A DNA stretch of 64,000 nt, from positions 976,300 to 1,040,299 of the forward strand of contig NZ_LVJN01000020.1 of assembly GCF_002109495.1 (NCBI RefSeq). The letters are read 5' to 3'. Positions 25,032-35,358 of the stretch are shown piece by piece (the stretch's first letter is position 1; each line of letters opens with the position of its first letter). This stretch comes from Magnetofaba australis IT-1 (GTDB lineage: Bacteria > Pseudomonadota > Magnetococcia > Magnetococcales > Magnetococcaceae). The notes beneath the pieces are model-generated. The model was not told where the DNA came from, searched no databases, and was given only the letters and a program-made list of their open reading frames with translations. A program made the position numbers and the translations under genes.

Positions 25032-25862
25032 ATGCAGCAGGAGCAGGCGCGGACGACCACCGCGGCAGTGATCCAGATGAACGCCCAGGATGATCGTCAG
25101 GCCAATCTGGACAAGGCCGAGAGCCTGATGACAGAGGCGGTTCGCGCGGGCGCCGAGCTGCTGGTGTTGCCGGAGAACTTCTCCTTCTTCGGCGCCAGTG
25201 AAGCCGACAAGCTGGCGCACCGCGAAGACCCGGAGAATGGTCCTTCGTTGGCGATGCTGCGCGGTTTTGCACAGAAGCATCGGGTGTGGATCGTGGGCGG
25301 CTCCATCGCCGTGGACGTGGGCGAAGCCGACCGTGTGGGCAACACCTGTTATGTGGTGGATGACGCCGGGCAGGTGGCGGCGCGCTACGACAAGATCCAT
25401 CTGTTTGATGTCAATCTGGGGCGCAGCGGCGCCTACCGCGAGTCGGACATCATTCGCGCCGGGGTCGACCCGGTTGTGGTCGCCACCCCGTTTGGCGTGG
25501 TGGGGCTGACCATCTGCTATGACCTGCGCTTCCCGGAGCTGTATCGCCGTCTGGCCCAAATGGGCGCGACCATCTTCACCGTGCCCTCGGCGTTTACCCA
25601 GGAGACCGGTCAGGCGCACTGGGAGCTGCTGCTGCGCGCCCGCGCGGTGGAGAACTTCGGCTATGTGCTCGCGCCGGGGCAGTGGGGCAAACATCCCGGC
25701 GGGCGCCGCACCTATGGTCACTCGCTGACGGTGGAGCCGTGGGGCACGGTGACCGCGCGCTGTCCCGACGGCGCCGGATTCGTCCTCACTCAGATCGATC
25801 CCGCCGCCGTGCTCAAGCGCCGCCAGCAGATCCCCTGTCTGTCCCACCGTGTGATCGGCTAA
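25032..25862 (+). CDS. Carbon-nitrogen hydrolase (Nit1-like amidase)
   Basis: A 276-residue nitrilase-superfamily amidase. The catalytic triad is Glu48 (LVLPENF), Lys in YDKIHLFDVN and Cys in LTICYDLRFPELYR. The sequence is closest to Nit1/deaminated-glutathione amidase, a metabolite-repair enzyme; this suits its place directly after glutaredoxin. The GTG at 25029 and the ATG at 25032 are both in frame, and GGGAGAG stands upstream. Its TAA overlaps the next start codon (TAATG). Confidence 0.88.
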   Translation: MQQEQARTTTAAVIQMNAQDDRQANLDKAESLMTEAVRAGAELLVLPENFSFFGASEADKLAHREDPENGPSLAMLRGFAQKHRVWIVGGSIAVDVGEADRVGNTCYVVDDAGQVAARYDKIHLFDVNLGRSGAYRESDIIRAGVDPVVVATPFGVVGLTICYDLRFPELYRRLAQMGATIFTVPSAFTQETGQAHWELLLRARAVENFGYVLAPGQWGKHPGGRRTYGHSLTVEPWGTVTARCPDGAGFVLTQIDPAAVLKRRQQIPCLSHRVIG

Positions 25863-26746
25863 TGCCTGTTGTGCGCCACAGCTCCCGATCTCTCGGGGTC
25901 GTGGCGCTGATTGTGGCGCTGCTGACGCTGGCGGCTCGATGCGCCAGCGCCGCCGAGACCGACGCCACCCGCCACTGGGTGGTCGCCGCGCTGGCCGAGT
26001 CGCTCAATCCTGACGCGCCCCATTGGAATCGCGCCGCTTCGCTGCTGTTTCCCCTCACACGGGGGTATCACGTCGGGGATGACGCGGCGGTGGACGCGGC
26101 TTTGGCCGATGCGGCGGTGTTCCTGAGCGCCATCGATCTTGCGCTGCTCAGCGATGATGCCCGCGCCGACTATGATCTGATGCGCGGTTTTCTGGCTGAC
26201 GCCGGGGTGATGACAACGCCCCCTGACTCCGCCGCGCCCCCTGTTGTGTCCCACGCTCCAGCCGATGATCCCTTCACGCTGGCCAATCAACTCAACGCCC
26301 AGTGCGGATTTGACCCACGCAAACCCGGGCGCGCGCACCCAGGGTTCCTGCAGGCGTTGATCCAGAAGATGCATTTCCATGGCGGCTTCTCGTCGGCGGA
26401 TCCGCTGGAGGGGTTCTATCTGGACTCCCACGCCACATTGGCGCTGCATTTGTGCGCCGCCCCTCAGGCGGTGCGGCAGCGGGCGCAGGCGCATCTGGCG
26501 CACCTGGCGCCTCTCCTGATGCAGCGCGGCGCCCTGGATGCGCTGACAGAGCTGTTGGTGTTCCTGAACTGGATGCGCACGCCGCTGCCCATGTGGCGGC
26601 GCTACGACGCCTATATCGAATCACAGGTCAACGCTGATGGCGGCCTGTGTCGCATGCGGCGTCCCGGTTGCGCCTCCGACTGGCACGCCACCAGCCTATT
26701 ACTGGAGTGGCGGCGGCTGAAACAGGCGGCGCACAACGATGAGTGA
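25862..26746 (+). CDS. Exported protein of unknown function
   Basis: A 294-residue protein with a Sec-type signal peptide (hydrophobic ~11-24, likely cleavage at ASA-AE near residue 30). The mature part is helical, with Asp/Ala-rich segments and a late cluster CRMRRPGCASDWHATSLLLEW. The pattern of repeated His/Trp/Leu helices slightly recalls alpha/alpha-barrel proteins, but I recognise no family. Start and stop overlap its neighbours (TAATG before, 8 bases after), so it is translated as part of the comF-grxC-nitrilase operon and coupled to the glycosyltransferase. Confidence 0.65.
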   Translation: MPVVRHSSRSLGVVALIVALLTLAARCASAAETDATRHWVVAALAESLNPDAPHWNRAASLLFPLTRGYHVGDDAAVDAALADAAVFLSAIDLALLSDDARADYDLMRGFLADAGVMTTPPDSAAPPVVSHAPADDPFTLANQLNAQCGFDPRKPGRAHPGFLQALIQKMHFHGGFSSADPLEGFYLDSHATLALHLCAAPQAVRQRAQAHLAHLAPLLMQRGALDALTELLVFLNWMRTPLPMWRRYDAYIESQVNADGGLCRMRRPGCASDWHATSLLLEWRRLKQAAHNDE

Positions 26747-28322
26747 CTCCTTCTCCGCGCTGATGACGGCGGGGCGCGCCGCCTATGCGCAGGGGCGATT
26801 CGACGCCGCATTGATGCTGTTTGAGCAAGCATGCGCAGCGGATCCCACCCATGCGCCCTCCTGGTATGGCGCGGCGCTGTGCCGTCAAACGCTGGGCGAT
26901 TGGGGCGGCGCCATCAGCGGCTATCAGCAGGCGTTGGCGCGCAACTCCGACGACCCGGACACGTGGAACAATCTGGGTGTGGCGCTGCAGGCCATCGGCA
27001 ATCTGGAGGTGGCCGAACAGGCGCTGCGCATGGCGGTGAAACTCAGCGGCGGGCGTCCGGCGCTGCTGGGCAATCTGGCTGGCGCGCTGCGCGTCCAGGG
27101 GCGGTTTGAGGGCGCGTTGGCGGCGCTGCGTGAGGCGCTGGCCGCGCAGCCGGATAATCTGGAACTGCACGCCAACCTCATTTTTACGTTGGATCAATCC
27201 CCTGGAATCCCCTTTGCGGAGCTGTTGGCGGAGCGGCGCGCCTTCAATGCGCGTTTTGTCGAGCCGCTGAAGCCCGTCTGGACCTCACCCGCCAAGCGCG
27301 TCTCCGATTCCGCTGGGCCGCTGCGCATCGGCTATGTGTCGGCGGACTTTCGGCGCCACTCCGCCGCGTGGCTATTCGGCCCCATCCTGTGGAATCACGA
27401 TCCGCAGCGGGTGCAGTGGGTCGGTTACGCCAATCAGACTCAGAGCGATGATCTGACTGCGCGCTTTCGCGCCGCCGCCAGCGGATGGCGGGAGATCCTG
27501 GGGGGCGACGACGCCACGGTGGCGCAGTGGGTGCGAGAGGATCGTATCGATCTGCTGGTGGATCTGTCGGGTTACTCGGCGGGCAATCGATTGGGGGTGT
27601 TTGCGCAGCGTCCGGCGCCGTGGCAAGCCAGCGGTTGGGGCTATGGCGTGGGCATGGGGCTGGACTGCTATGATCTGATTTTCAGCGGTCCCGGTATTTT
27701 TACCCGAGAAGAGATCCAGGCGCTGCCGGAACGGGTGGTGACGCTGCCTGCGCCGTTTGTCTATACGCCGCCAGAGCGGACGCCTCCGCCTTCTGTGGTG
27801 GCGCCACGGGGAATCAATGGTCATCTGACCTATGGCGCCTTCACCCGGGGCGAGAAGATCAGCGACGCCACTCTGGCGTGGTGGGGCGAGGTGTTGCGCC
27901 GCGAGCCTTCTGCACGACTGCTGATCAAAGGGCCGAATCTGAACCCTGAGGCCAATGGCGAGCGGGTGCTGAGTGGGTTGCAGAGCGTGGGGGTGGAGCC
28001 GGAGCGGGTGCGCATTCTGCCCGCCACCGACCAGATGGCGCACCTGGCGGCGCATCAGCGCTTGGATGCGTTGCTGGACACCCTGCCCATGAACGGCGGG
28101 ACCTCCACTTGTGAGGCGCTCTATATGGGCGTTCCGGTGATCACGCGCAGCGGCGCGACGCCCGCTGGGCGCACGGGGGCGGCGTTGCTGACGGCGCTGA
28201 ATGCCCCCGACGGGCTGCGTGGCGCGGCGTTGCGTCAGCATTTTCTGGCTTCGCCGCTGGGCGATGTGGCGGCCTCTGTGCGCGCCTATGAAGAGTCATT
28301 AACCGCGATCATCACCGTCTAA
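26739..28322 (+). CDS. TPR protein with O-GlcNAc transferase-like C-terminus (GT41)
   Basis: A 527-residue cytoplasmic protein. Residues 1-150 hold about four TPRs (SWYGAALCRQTLGDW, TWNNLGVALQAIGNLEVAEQALRMA and so on), and ~190-527 a GT41/SPINDLY-like catalytic region: IGYVSADFRRHSAAWL, DLLVDLSGYSAGNRLGVFA, RPAPWQ and LDTLPMNGGTSTCEALYMGVPVIT. The usual WLGYPGTTG stretch reads GWGYGVGMG, so sugar-donor handling may differ. Bacterial relatives glycosylate flagellins or adhesins; the target here is unknown. Confidence 0.8.
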   Translation: MSDSFSALMTAGRAAYAQGRFDAALMLFEQACAADPTHAPSWYGAALCRQTLGDWGGAISGYQQALARNSDDPDTWNNLGVALQAIGNLEVAEQALRMAVKLSGGRPALLGNLAGALRVQGRFEGALAALREALAAQPDNLELHANLIFTLDQSPGIPFAELLAERRAFNARFVEPLKPVWTSPAKRVSDSAGPLRIGYVSADFRRHSAAWLFGPILWNHDPQRVQWVGYANQTQSDDLTARFRAAASGWREILGGDDATVAQWVREDRIDLLVDLSGYSAGNRLGVFAQRPAPWQASGWGYGVGMGLDCYDLIFSGPGIFTREEIQALPERVVTLPAPFVYTPPERTPPPSVVAPRGINGHLTYGAFTRGEKISDATLAWWGEVLRREPSARLLIKGPNLNPEANGERVLSGLQSVGVEPERVRILPATDQMAHLAAHQRLDALLDTLPMNGGTSTCEALYMGVPVITRSGATPAGRTGAALLTALNAPDGLRGAALRQHFLASPLGDVAASVRAYEESLTAIITV

Positions 28323-28343
28323 GCGGACGCCCCGCGCCCACAC

Positions 28344-28919
28344 TCACATCTCTTGATTCATCAAGCTTAGATCCGAGGCGTACATCACGTCGGTGCGCAG
28401 GGCGTACTTGGTCCCTTGGCGCAGAGTGCGCCCCTGGTGGCGCAGCTCATGGCGGAACACCACCCCCATGCCCGCTTCCGCGACCACACGGAAGTCTTCA
28501 AACTCTGTCTCGCCCCCTGCGAAGTCGTCATTGAGGTAGATGAGCAGGGTGAGCATGCTGACCTCGGACGGACTCTTGCGGAAATGGCCGTCCTGATGCC
28601 ACTTGAAATATTGCGCGCCGGTATAGCGCAACAGGCGGAAGTGGTCGTTCAGACCCACGGGTCGATAGATATAGATCTGTGGCGGCAGGAAGGGCCGCAC
28701 GCGGGCATACAGCGTCTGCGCCAATTCGGTATCCTCAAAGATGACGCGATCGTTGTTGCGCACCTCGTCGGAGTAGACCTCGCCACGGCCGGTCTGGATC
28801 AGCGCCTTGTCATACCCTGCGGCGTCGCCGCGCGCGATGATGTGGCGACACTCCTCGGCGCTGAACAGATTGCGCAGGGCGAACGATTGGCTCTCGGCGT
28901 GGATAACTTCCGGGGTCAT
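28344..28919 (-). CDS. 2OG-Fe(II) dioxygenase, prolyl 4-hydroxylase-like
   Basis: A 191-residue dioxygenase. Iron ligands are His and Asp in WHQDGHF and His in RHELRHQGRTL; the 2-oxoglutarate-binding basic residue is in KYALRTDVMY. The fold region LTLLIYLNDDFAGGETEFEDF is typical of procollagen-prolyl-hydroxylase-like (P4Hc) enzymes. The substrate could be a prolyl residue or a small molecule. A close paralogue, broken by one stop codon, lies just upstream on the same strand. Confidence 0.8.
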   Translation of the reverse strand: MTPEVIHAESQSFALRNLFSAEECRHIIARGDAAGYDKALIQTGRGEVYSDEVRNNDRVIFEDTELAQTLYARVRPFLPPQIYIYRPVGLNDHFRLLRYTGAQYFKWHQDGHFRKSPSEVSMLTLLIYLNDDFAGGETEFEDFRVVAEAGMGVVFRHELRHQGRTLRQGTKYALRTDVMYASDLSLMNQEM

Positions 28920-29029
28920 GGCGTTGCTCTGTTAAGACTTCTCAGTCAAATCAATTGGCGGAGTTGAGCGGGTTCCGACAGGCGGCGCGCGCCGCCCGTC
29001 GAACACTTCAGATGTTTGTGCGTGATATC

Positions 29030-29614
29030 TTATCGGATTTTACCGTTCTGTCCACTCAAGTGCAGGTTGGCGGCGTAGATGATGTCGGTGCGCAGGGCGT
29101 ATTTGACTCCCTCCAGCACGCGCTTGCCCTGGTGTAGCAACTCATGCTGGAAGATCACCCCCGCACCGGCCTGGGGGCGCACTCAGAACTGTTCAAACTC
29201 GGTTTCACCGCCAGTAAAATCGTCATTCAGATAGATCAGCAGGGTGAGCAGACTTCTCTGCGCGGCGCTATAGCGAAACTGGCCATCGCCATGCCACGTG
29301 AAATAGTGACCCGGCGCATAGCGCAGCAGACGAAAATGGTCGTTGAGACAGAGCGGGCGGTAGATGGCGATCAGCGACGGAAGAAAGGGCTCAATGCGCG
29401 CATACAGCGTCTGCGCCAGATCCGCATCCACGAAAATCACGCGGTCGTTGTTGCGGGTCTCCTCCGCATAGACTGCGCCATCCTCGGTTTGCATCAGGGC
29501 TTTGTGATAGCCCTCGGCAGCGCCGCGCCGGATGATGGCGCGGCGCTCGGCGTCGTTGAGCAGTTCGGTGAGCGCAAAGGCTTTGGACGAGTAGGGAATC
29601 TTCGAAACAGACAT
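29030..29614 (-). pseudogene. Paralogous 2OG-Fe(II) dioxygenase interrupted by one in-frame TGA
   Basis: The frame opens at ATG 29614 (AGGAG nine bases upstream) and reads a paralogue of the next gene for 143 codons up to LTLLIYLNDDFTGGETEFEQF, then meets TGA at 29185-29183. The same frame continues with VRPQAGAGVIFQHELLHQGK and KYALRTDIIYAANL to a TAA at 29030-29032, giving a total length equal to the intact copy. The stop falls where the paralogue has Arg (EFEDF-R), so a CGA-to-TGA change explains it. The truncated protein would lack the distal His and the 2OG-binding Arg. It is either a recent pseudogene or a sequence error. Confidence 0.8.
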
Positions 29615-29763
29615 GGCGCGGACTCCTGCTGGGATTGCGGCAAGGGGAGGCTGCGGAGCGGGGCATGGCCCCATTCCGCAAGCGTATCGTCAGCGAGCAT
29701 TGGTCAGTCGAAGAACAGCAGGGGGGAGCCGGGGAGCGGCACGCCGCTCCCCGGGAATGCGCT

Positions 29764-31128
29764 TCAGGGCTTCTGTTGCAGCTCCTGGATCGCCTCGGCG
29801 ATGAGGAAGGCCAGATCCAGGGATTGCTTGGCGTTCAAACGCGGATCGCAGGTGGTGTCGTAGCGCTCCTGCAGATGCTCCTCGGTGAGCCCCTGGGAGC
29901 CGCCCACGCACTCGGTCACCGCATCGCCGGTGAGTTCGAAATGCACGCCGCCGGGGCAGGTGCCCTGGGCCTTGTGCACGGCGAAGAAGTTGCGGATCTC
30001 GTCGAGAATGTGCGCCACATCGCGGGTTTTGTGACCGCTCTTGGCGCTGAAAGTGTTGCCGTGCATGGGGTCGCAGCTCCAGATCACCGAGCGCCCTTCG
30101 CGCTTGAGCGCTTCGACAAACTTGGGCAGCTGATCGGCCACCGCATTGTGGCCGAAGCGGGTGATCAGGGTCAGGCGGCCCGGAACGTTGTCGGGGTTGA
30201 GCGCATCGCACAGACCCAACACGTCGTCCACGGTGGCTTTGGGACCAACCTTGCAGCCGATGGGATTCTTCACCCCGCGCAGGAACTCCACATGGGCGCC
30301 GTCCAATTGGCGGGTGCGCTCGCCGATCCACAGCATGTGCGCCGAGCAGCAGTAGAAATCGCCGGTCAGCGAGTCGCGCCGGGTCAGCGCCTGTTCGTAC
30401 TCCAGAATCAGCGCCTCGTGGCTGGTGAAGTACTCCACTTCATGCAGCACCGGGGTGTTGGCCGAGTCGATGCCGATGGTCTCCATGAAGCGCAGCGCTT
30501 GGCTCAAACGGTCGGCGATGTCGGCGTAGCGCTTGCCCTGGGGGCTGTTGGCGACGAAATCCTGGTTCCAGCTCTGCACCCGGTGCAGGTCGGCGTAACC
30601 GCCGCTGGTGAAGGCGCGGAGCAAGTTCAGGGTGCTGGCGGACTGGAAGTAGACCCGCTCCAAACGGCCCGGATCGGGCTTGCGCGCCTCTTCGGTGAAG
30701 TAGGGGTCGTTGACCGCTTCGCCGCGGAAGCTGGGCAGGGTCTCGCCGTTCTGCGTCTCGGTGGGGCTGGAGCGCGGTTTGGCGAACTGACCGGCGATGC
30801 GGCCCACTTTGACCACCGGACGACCGCCGCCATAGGTGAGGATCACCGCCATCTGCAGCAGCACTTTGAGTTTGTCGCGGATGGCGTCGGCGCGGAAGTC
30901 GCTGAAGGATTCGGCGCAGTCGCCGCCCTGCAGCAGGAACGCCTTGCCCTGGGCCACTTTGGCCAAATGGTCGGAGAGCGCGCGCACTTCGCCGGCAAAC
31001 ACCAGCGGCGGATAGCTGCTGAGATTGCGGAAGGTTTGATCCAACGCGCCGCGATCGGGCCAGTCGGGTTGCTGGTGGGCGGTGCGCTGTTTCCAGGAGT
31101 CGGGGCTCCAGGGTTTGGAATCGGCCAC
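29764..31128 (-). CDS. 3-deoxy-7-phosphoheptulonate synthase, class II
   Basis: A 454-residue plant-type (class II) DAHP synthase, the first step of the shikimate pathway, joining PEP and erythrose 4-phosphate. Key segments are [56 protein letters not shown] and [18 protein letters not shown] with the metal ligands. The GTG at 31128 is preceded by AGGAAG at six bases and gives the usual N-terminus [12 protein letters not shown]; the frame to 31212 is an upstream extension. Confidence 0.93.
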   Translation of the reverse strand: MADSKPWSPDSWKQRTAHQQPDWPDRGALDQTFRNLSSYPPLVFAGEVRALSDHLAKVAQGKAFLLQGGDCAESFSDFRADAIRDKLKVLLQMAVILTYGGGRPVVKVGRIAGQFAKPRSSPTETQNGETLPSFRGEAVNDPYFTEEARKPDPGRLERVYFQSASTLNLLRAFTSGGYADLHRVQSWNQDFVANSPQGKRYADIADRLSQALRFMETIGIDSANTPVLHEVEYFTSHEALILEYEQALTRRDSLTGDFYCCSAHMLWIGERTRQLDGAHVEFLRGVKNPIGCKVGPKATVDDVLGLCDALNPDNVPGRLTLITRFGHNAVADQLPKFVEALKREGRSVIWSCDPMHGNTFSAKSGHKTRDVAHILDEIRNFFAVHKAQGTCPGGVHFELTGDAVTECVGGSQGLTEEHLQERYDTTCDPRLNAKQSLDLAFLIAEAIQELQQKP

Positions 31129-31264
31129 GGCGGACTTCCTTATTGCGCGCCTCTGCGGGAGGCGAGTTGACACGTCCCGGCGTGCGATGATTGCGCGCAG
31201 GGCGTGGGTCAAATTGCGTTGAGCCGGGGATTATAGCCCGGAATGGGCGATTTTCGCTACCCCC

Positions 31265-34069
31265 TCAATCGCTCCAGTTCTCTTGCGGCGTTTTCGCGTG
31301 GGGCGCGTGGGGCAGGCTCCCGCCCAGCGCGCCGCCGCCCTCATCATGGGCCTGCTGCTCCAGGCGCTCGATGCTCTCCAGAATGCCCGCGCGCAGACGG
31401 CGCAGTTTCTCATGCCCCAATTTCAAGCCGAACATGTCCTTGATATAGAACACGTCGATCACCCGTTCGCCGTAGGTGGCGCACTTGGCGCTGCTGATCT
31501 GCGCGCCCTGCAGCATCAACTCATGGGTGATGGTGTAGAGCAGGCCGAAACGGTTTTTCGTGCCGATCTCCAGCACCGTGTAGAGGTCGGAGTAGTCGTT
31601 GTCCCACTCAATGTGGGTGGGCACCACGAAGCTGTCGGCTTTGGGCTCTTTGTGCTTGGGAATGCCGATCTCCTCTTCAGGCAGGGTATGGCCAAAGAGA
31701 ATGCGTTCGAGGGTGCGCTTGATGTTCTGGCGCTTCTCCTCGTTCTTGATGGGGCGGTCCATGGCGTCCTGGATGATGAAGATGTCCAGCGCCATGCCAT
31801 CCTTGGTGGTGTTGGCGTTGACCGACAGAATGCTGGCCGAGGCCGCCGCCAGCCCGCCGGAGATGCGCTCAATCAGACCCGGGTGGTCCTGGGTGTGGAT
31901 CAGCACATCGGTGGCGCCGGTTTCCGGATTGTCGCGGAAGCTCACCGTGAGCGGTTCGCCAGCAGTCTCGCGCAGGGCCAGATAGTGCTCCAGGATGTCC
32001 TCGGCGTCGAAGCCGAGGAAATAGTCGTTGTAGAAGCGCGCCATGTAGGCTCGCGCGTCTTCTTCGCTGACATCGTGTTTGGAGAAGAGGACCAGGGCGG
32101 TCTGGCGCTGCTCCTCGGCCAGGGTGGCGATATCCTCGGGGGTGAACAGGCCGCGGTTGATCACCTTGGCGGCGACGTTGTAGAGGCGGCGCAGCAGATT
32201 GGCCTTCCAGCCGTTCCACACATTGGGCCCCACCGCGCGGATATCGGCCACGGTGAGCAGCAGCAGCAGATCCAGATTGCGGATGTTGCCCATCTCGCGG
32301 GCGAAGCTGAGCACCGTTTGCGGATCGTTGAGGTCGCGCTGGAAGGCGGTGCGCGAAAAGATCAGATGCTTCTCCACCAGCCACGCCACCTGTTCGGTGT
32401 CGCGCGCATCCAGTCCCAGGCGCGGGCACACCTCGCGGGCGATGGCGGCGCCCTTGATCTCATGCTGGCCGCCGCGCCCTTTGGCCACATCGTGGAACAG
32501 CACCCCCAGGTAGAGGATCACCGGGCGGCGCAGATCGGTCATCAGCACCGTGCTGATGGGCAGTTCATTCTCCAGCTTGCCCGCTTTGATGTTGCGCAGC
32601 TCCTCCACCGCCAGGATGGTGTGTTCATCCACGGTGTAGACGTGGAACAGGTCGTGCTGAGTCTGGCCGATGATGCGGCCGAACTCCGGCAGGTAGCGCC
32701 CCAACAGACCGCAGATGTTCATTTTGCGCAGCACCCAGGCCACCGCGTGGTGGCCGTTGAGCAGTTGCAAAAACAGTGCGGCGACCTCCGCGTCGCGGCG
32801 GAAATTCTGGTCCACCAACCCCAGGTTCTGCGTCACCAGGCGCATGGCGTCGGGGTGGACGCTCTTCTCCATGCGTTGGGAGATCTCGAACAGCCCCATC
32901 AGGCGCGCCGGTTTCTCCAGGAACGCGGTGGGGTGGGTGATGGTCATTTTGCCGCCCTTGAGGACGAAGCAATCCTCCACCGGATCGCCATCCAGGGTGT
33001 TGGTGACGTGCTCCTCCTGGTAGATCTGCAGGAACACCTGGGAGAGGTTGCTCACCTGCTTGGCGGCCTGATAGTAGCGGCGCATGAACTGCTCCACCGC
33101 AGCCATGCCGGGGCGATCCTTGTAGCCGAACTCTTTGGCGATCTCCACCTGATGGTTGAAGGTGAGGCGGTCGTCGCGGCGACCGGCGCGGTAGTGCAGG
33201 GCGTTGCGCACGCGCCAGAAGAACTCGCGGCAGCGGTTGAAGGCGCGATACTCCTCCTCGGTGATCAATCCACGCGGCAGCAGCTCCTTGACCAACTCCA
33301 CCCGGTAGCGGTACTTGGCGATCCAGAAGAAGGTGTGGATGTCGCGCAGGCCGCCGGGGTTCTCCTTGATATTGGGCTCCAGATAGAACAGCGAATTGCC
33401 GAAGCGTTCATGACGTTGACGCTGTTCGGTGATCTTATCCTCCAGGAACACCTCGGGGTTCTCCAGCACGGCGCCGGCGAAGTGGTCGAGGAAGGTCTTG
33501 AAAAGAGACTGATCCCCGGCCAGAAACCGCGATTCAAGCAGGGAGGTGCGGATCTCCACCTCGCGGCTGGCCTGCTCCATGCATTCATCCAGTGAGCGCA
33601 CCGCATGGCCCAGGTCGAGCCCCAGGTCCCACAGGAAGTAGAGGGCGCGTTCAATCCGTTTATTGAGGGATTCGCTCTCGGTTTCCCCCAGCAGAAACAG
33701 CAGGTCGACATCGGAGAAGGGGGCCAACTCGGCGCGGCCGTAGCCGCCGGTGGCCATCAGCGCAAAGCCGGGTTTGTCCGGGTCGGCGCCATCGGCGTGG
33801 TTGAGCAGTCGGTGCAGACGCTGCAGCACGGCGTCCATCAACAGGGTGTGGCTCTTGATGATATGGCGCCCTTTGGCTCCGTCCAGATGCTGTTGATGCA
33901 GCTCCTCGCGCCCTTCGGTGAGCGCGGTTTGGAACAGCGTGACGAGTTCTTGACGCGCAGGCCCGGTGAACGGGTCGGCGGCGGCATCGGCCAAGTAGGG
34001 CTCCAGAGCGCGATCGAAGGCGCTCACGTCGATGTCTTCAGCGCAGGGGTCGGTGTGGGTCAAGGGCAC
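31265..34069 (-). CDS. glnD: [Protein-PII] uridylyltransferase / uridylyl-removing enzyme
   Basis: A 934-residue nitrogen sensor that uridylylates and de-uridylylates PII according to glutamine. The nucleotidyltransferase motif is GGYGRAELAPFSDVDLLFL (~108-126); a central helical part follows; the HD domain with LGVLFHDVAKGRGGQHE lies at ~515-530; two ACT domains (glutamine sensing) occupy the last 220 residues, with HPGLIERISGGLAAASASI and RFGLLYTITHELMLQGAQI. The start is GTG 34069 with AGGA upstream. It is divergent from mreB across 195 bases that hold no other gene. Confidence 0.93.
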   Translation of the reverse strand: MPLTHTDPCAEDIDVSAFDRALEPYLADAAADPFTGPARQELVTLFQTALTEGREELHQQHLDGAKGRHIIKSHTLLMDAVLQRLHRLLNHADGADPDKPGFALMATGGYGRAELAPFSDVDLLFLLGETESESLNKRIERALYFLWDLGLDLGHAVRSLDECMEQASREVEIRTSLLESRFLAGDQSLFKTFLDHFAGAVLENPEVFLEDKITEQRQRHERFGNSLFYLEPNIKENPGGLRDIHTFFWIAKYRYRVELVKELLPRGLITEEEYRAFNRCREFFWRVRNALHYRAGRRDDRLTFNHQVEIAKEFGYKDRPGMAAVEQFMRRYYQAAKQVSNLSQVFLQIYQEEHVTNTLDGDPVEDCFVLKGGKMTITHPTAFLEKPARLMGLFEISQRMEKSVHPDAMRLVTQNLGLVDQNFRRDAEVAALFLQLLNGHHAVAWVLRKMNICGLLGRYLPEFGRIIGQTQHDLFHVYTVDEHTILAVEELRNIKAGKLENELPISTVLMTDLRRPVILYLGVLFHDVAKGRGGQHEIKGAAIAREVCPRLGLDARDTEQVAWLVEKHLIFSRTAFQRDLNDPQTVLSFAREMGNIRNLDLLLLLTVADIRAVGPNVWNGWKANLLRRLYNVAAKVINRGLFTPEDIATLAEEQRQTALVLFSKHDVSEEDARAYMARFYNDYFLGFDAEDILEHYLALRETAGEPLTVSFRDNPETGATDVLIHTQDHPGLIERISGGLAAASASILSVNANTTKDGMALDIFIIQDAMDRPIKNEEKRQNIKRTLERILFGHTLPEEEIGIPKHKEPKADSFVVPTHIEWDNDYSDLYTVLEIGTKNRFGLLYTITHELMLQGAQISSAKCATYGERVIDVFYIKDMFGLKLGHEKLRRLRAGILESIERLEQQAHDEGGGALGGSLPHAPHAKTPQENWSD

Positions 34070-34261
34070 GGAGCGGATTCCTGAAAGCCCGCCGCAAAGG
34101 GCGTGGCGACAACGGTTGATGGGGGCTCAAACAGCGTGTAGAGTGCCTTTTTTTGAGGCGGATCGCCACCTGTGACGGATGCCCCAATGTGAGCAAATGG
34201 ATCGCACGCGGCCTGCAGGCCGCAACGGCGTGATCGATACTACCTGGACCAAGGGTCATAA

Positions 34262-35299
<1,038 letters not shown>

Positions 35300-35358
35300 C
35301 GGAGCGTCCGCTCATGGGCGCCCCACATGTTGCGTCACCCCCGGTTGGGGAGTGAACC

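Noticed and set aside
29183-29185. TGA as selenocysteine codon in the dioxygenase paralogue
   Set aside because: The intact paralogue has Arg, not Cys, at this place, and the site is not catalytic; a nonsense change is simpler.
31283-33595. 770-codon open frame opposite glnD
   Set aside because: Antisense shadow caused by high GC; glnD motifs cover the whole stretch on the other strand.
34207-34222. GCGGCCTGCAGGCCGC palindrome upstream of mreB as a member of the hairpin family
   Set aside because: It lacks the GGGC-NNN-GCCC core and stands alone, so it is not grouped with the arrays.
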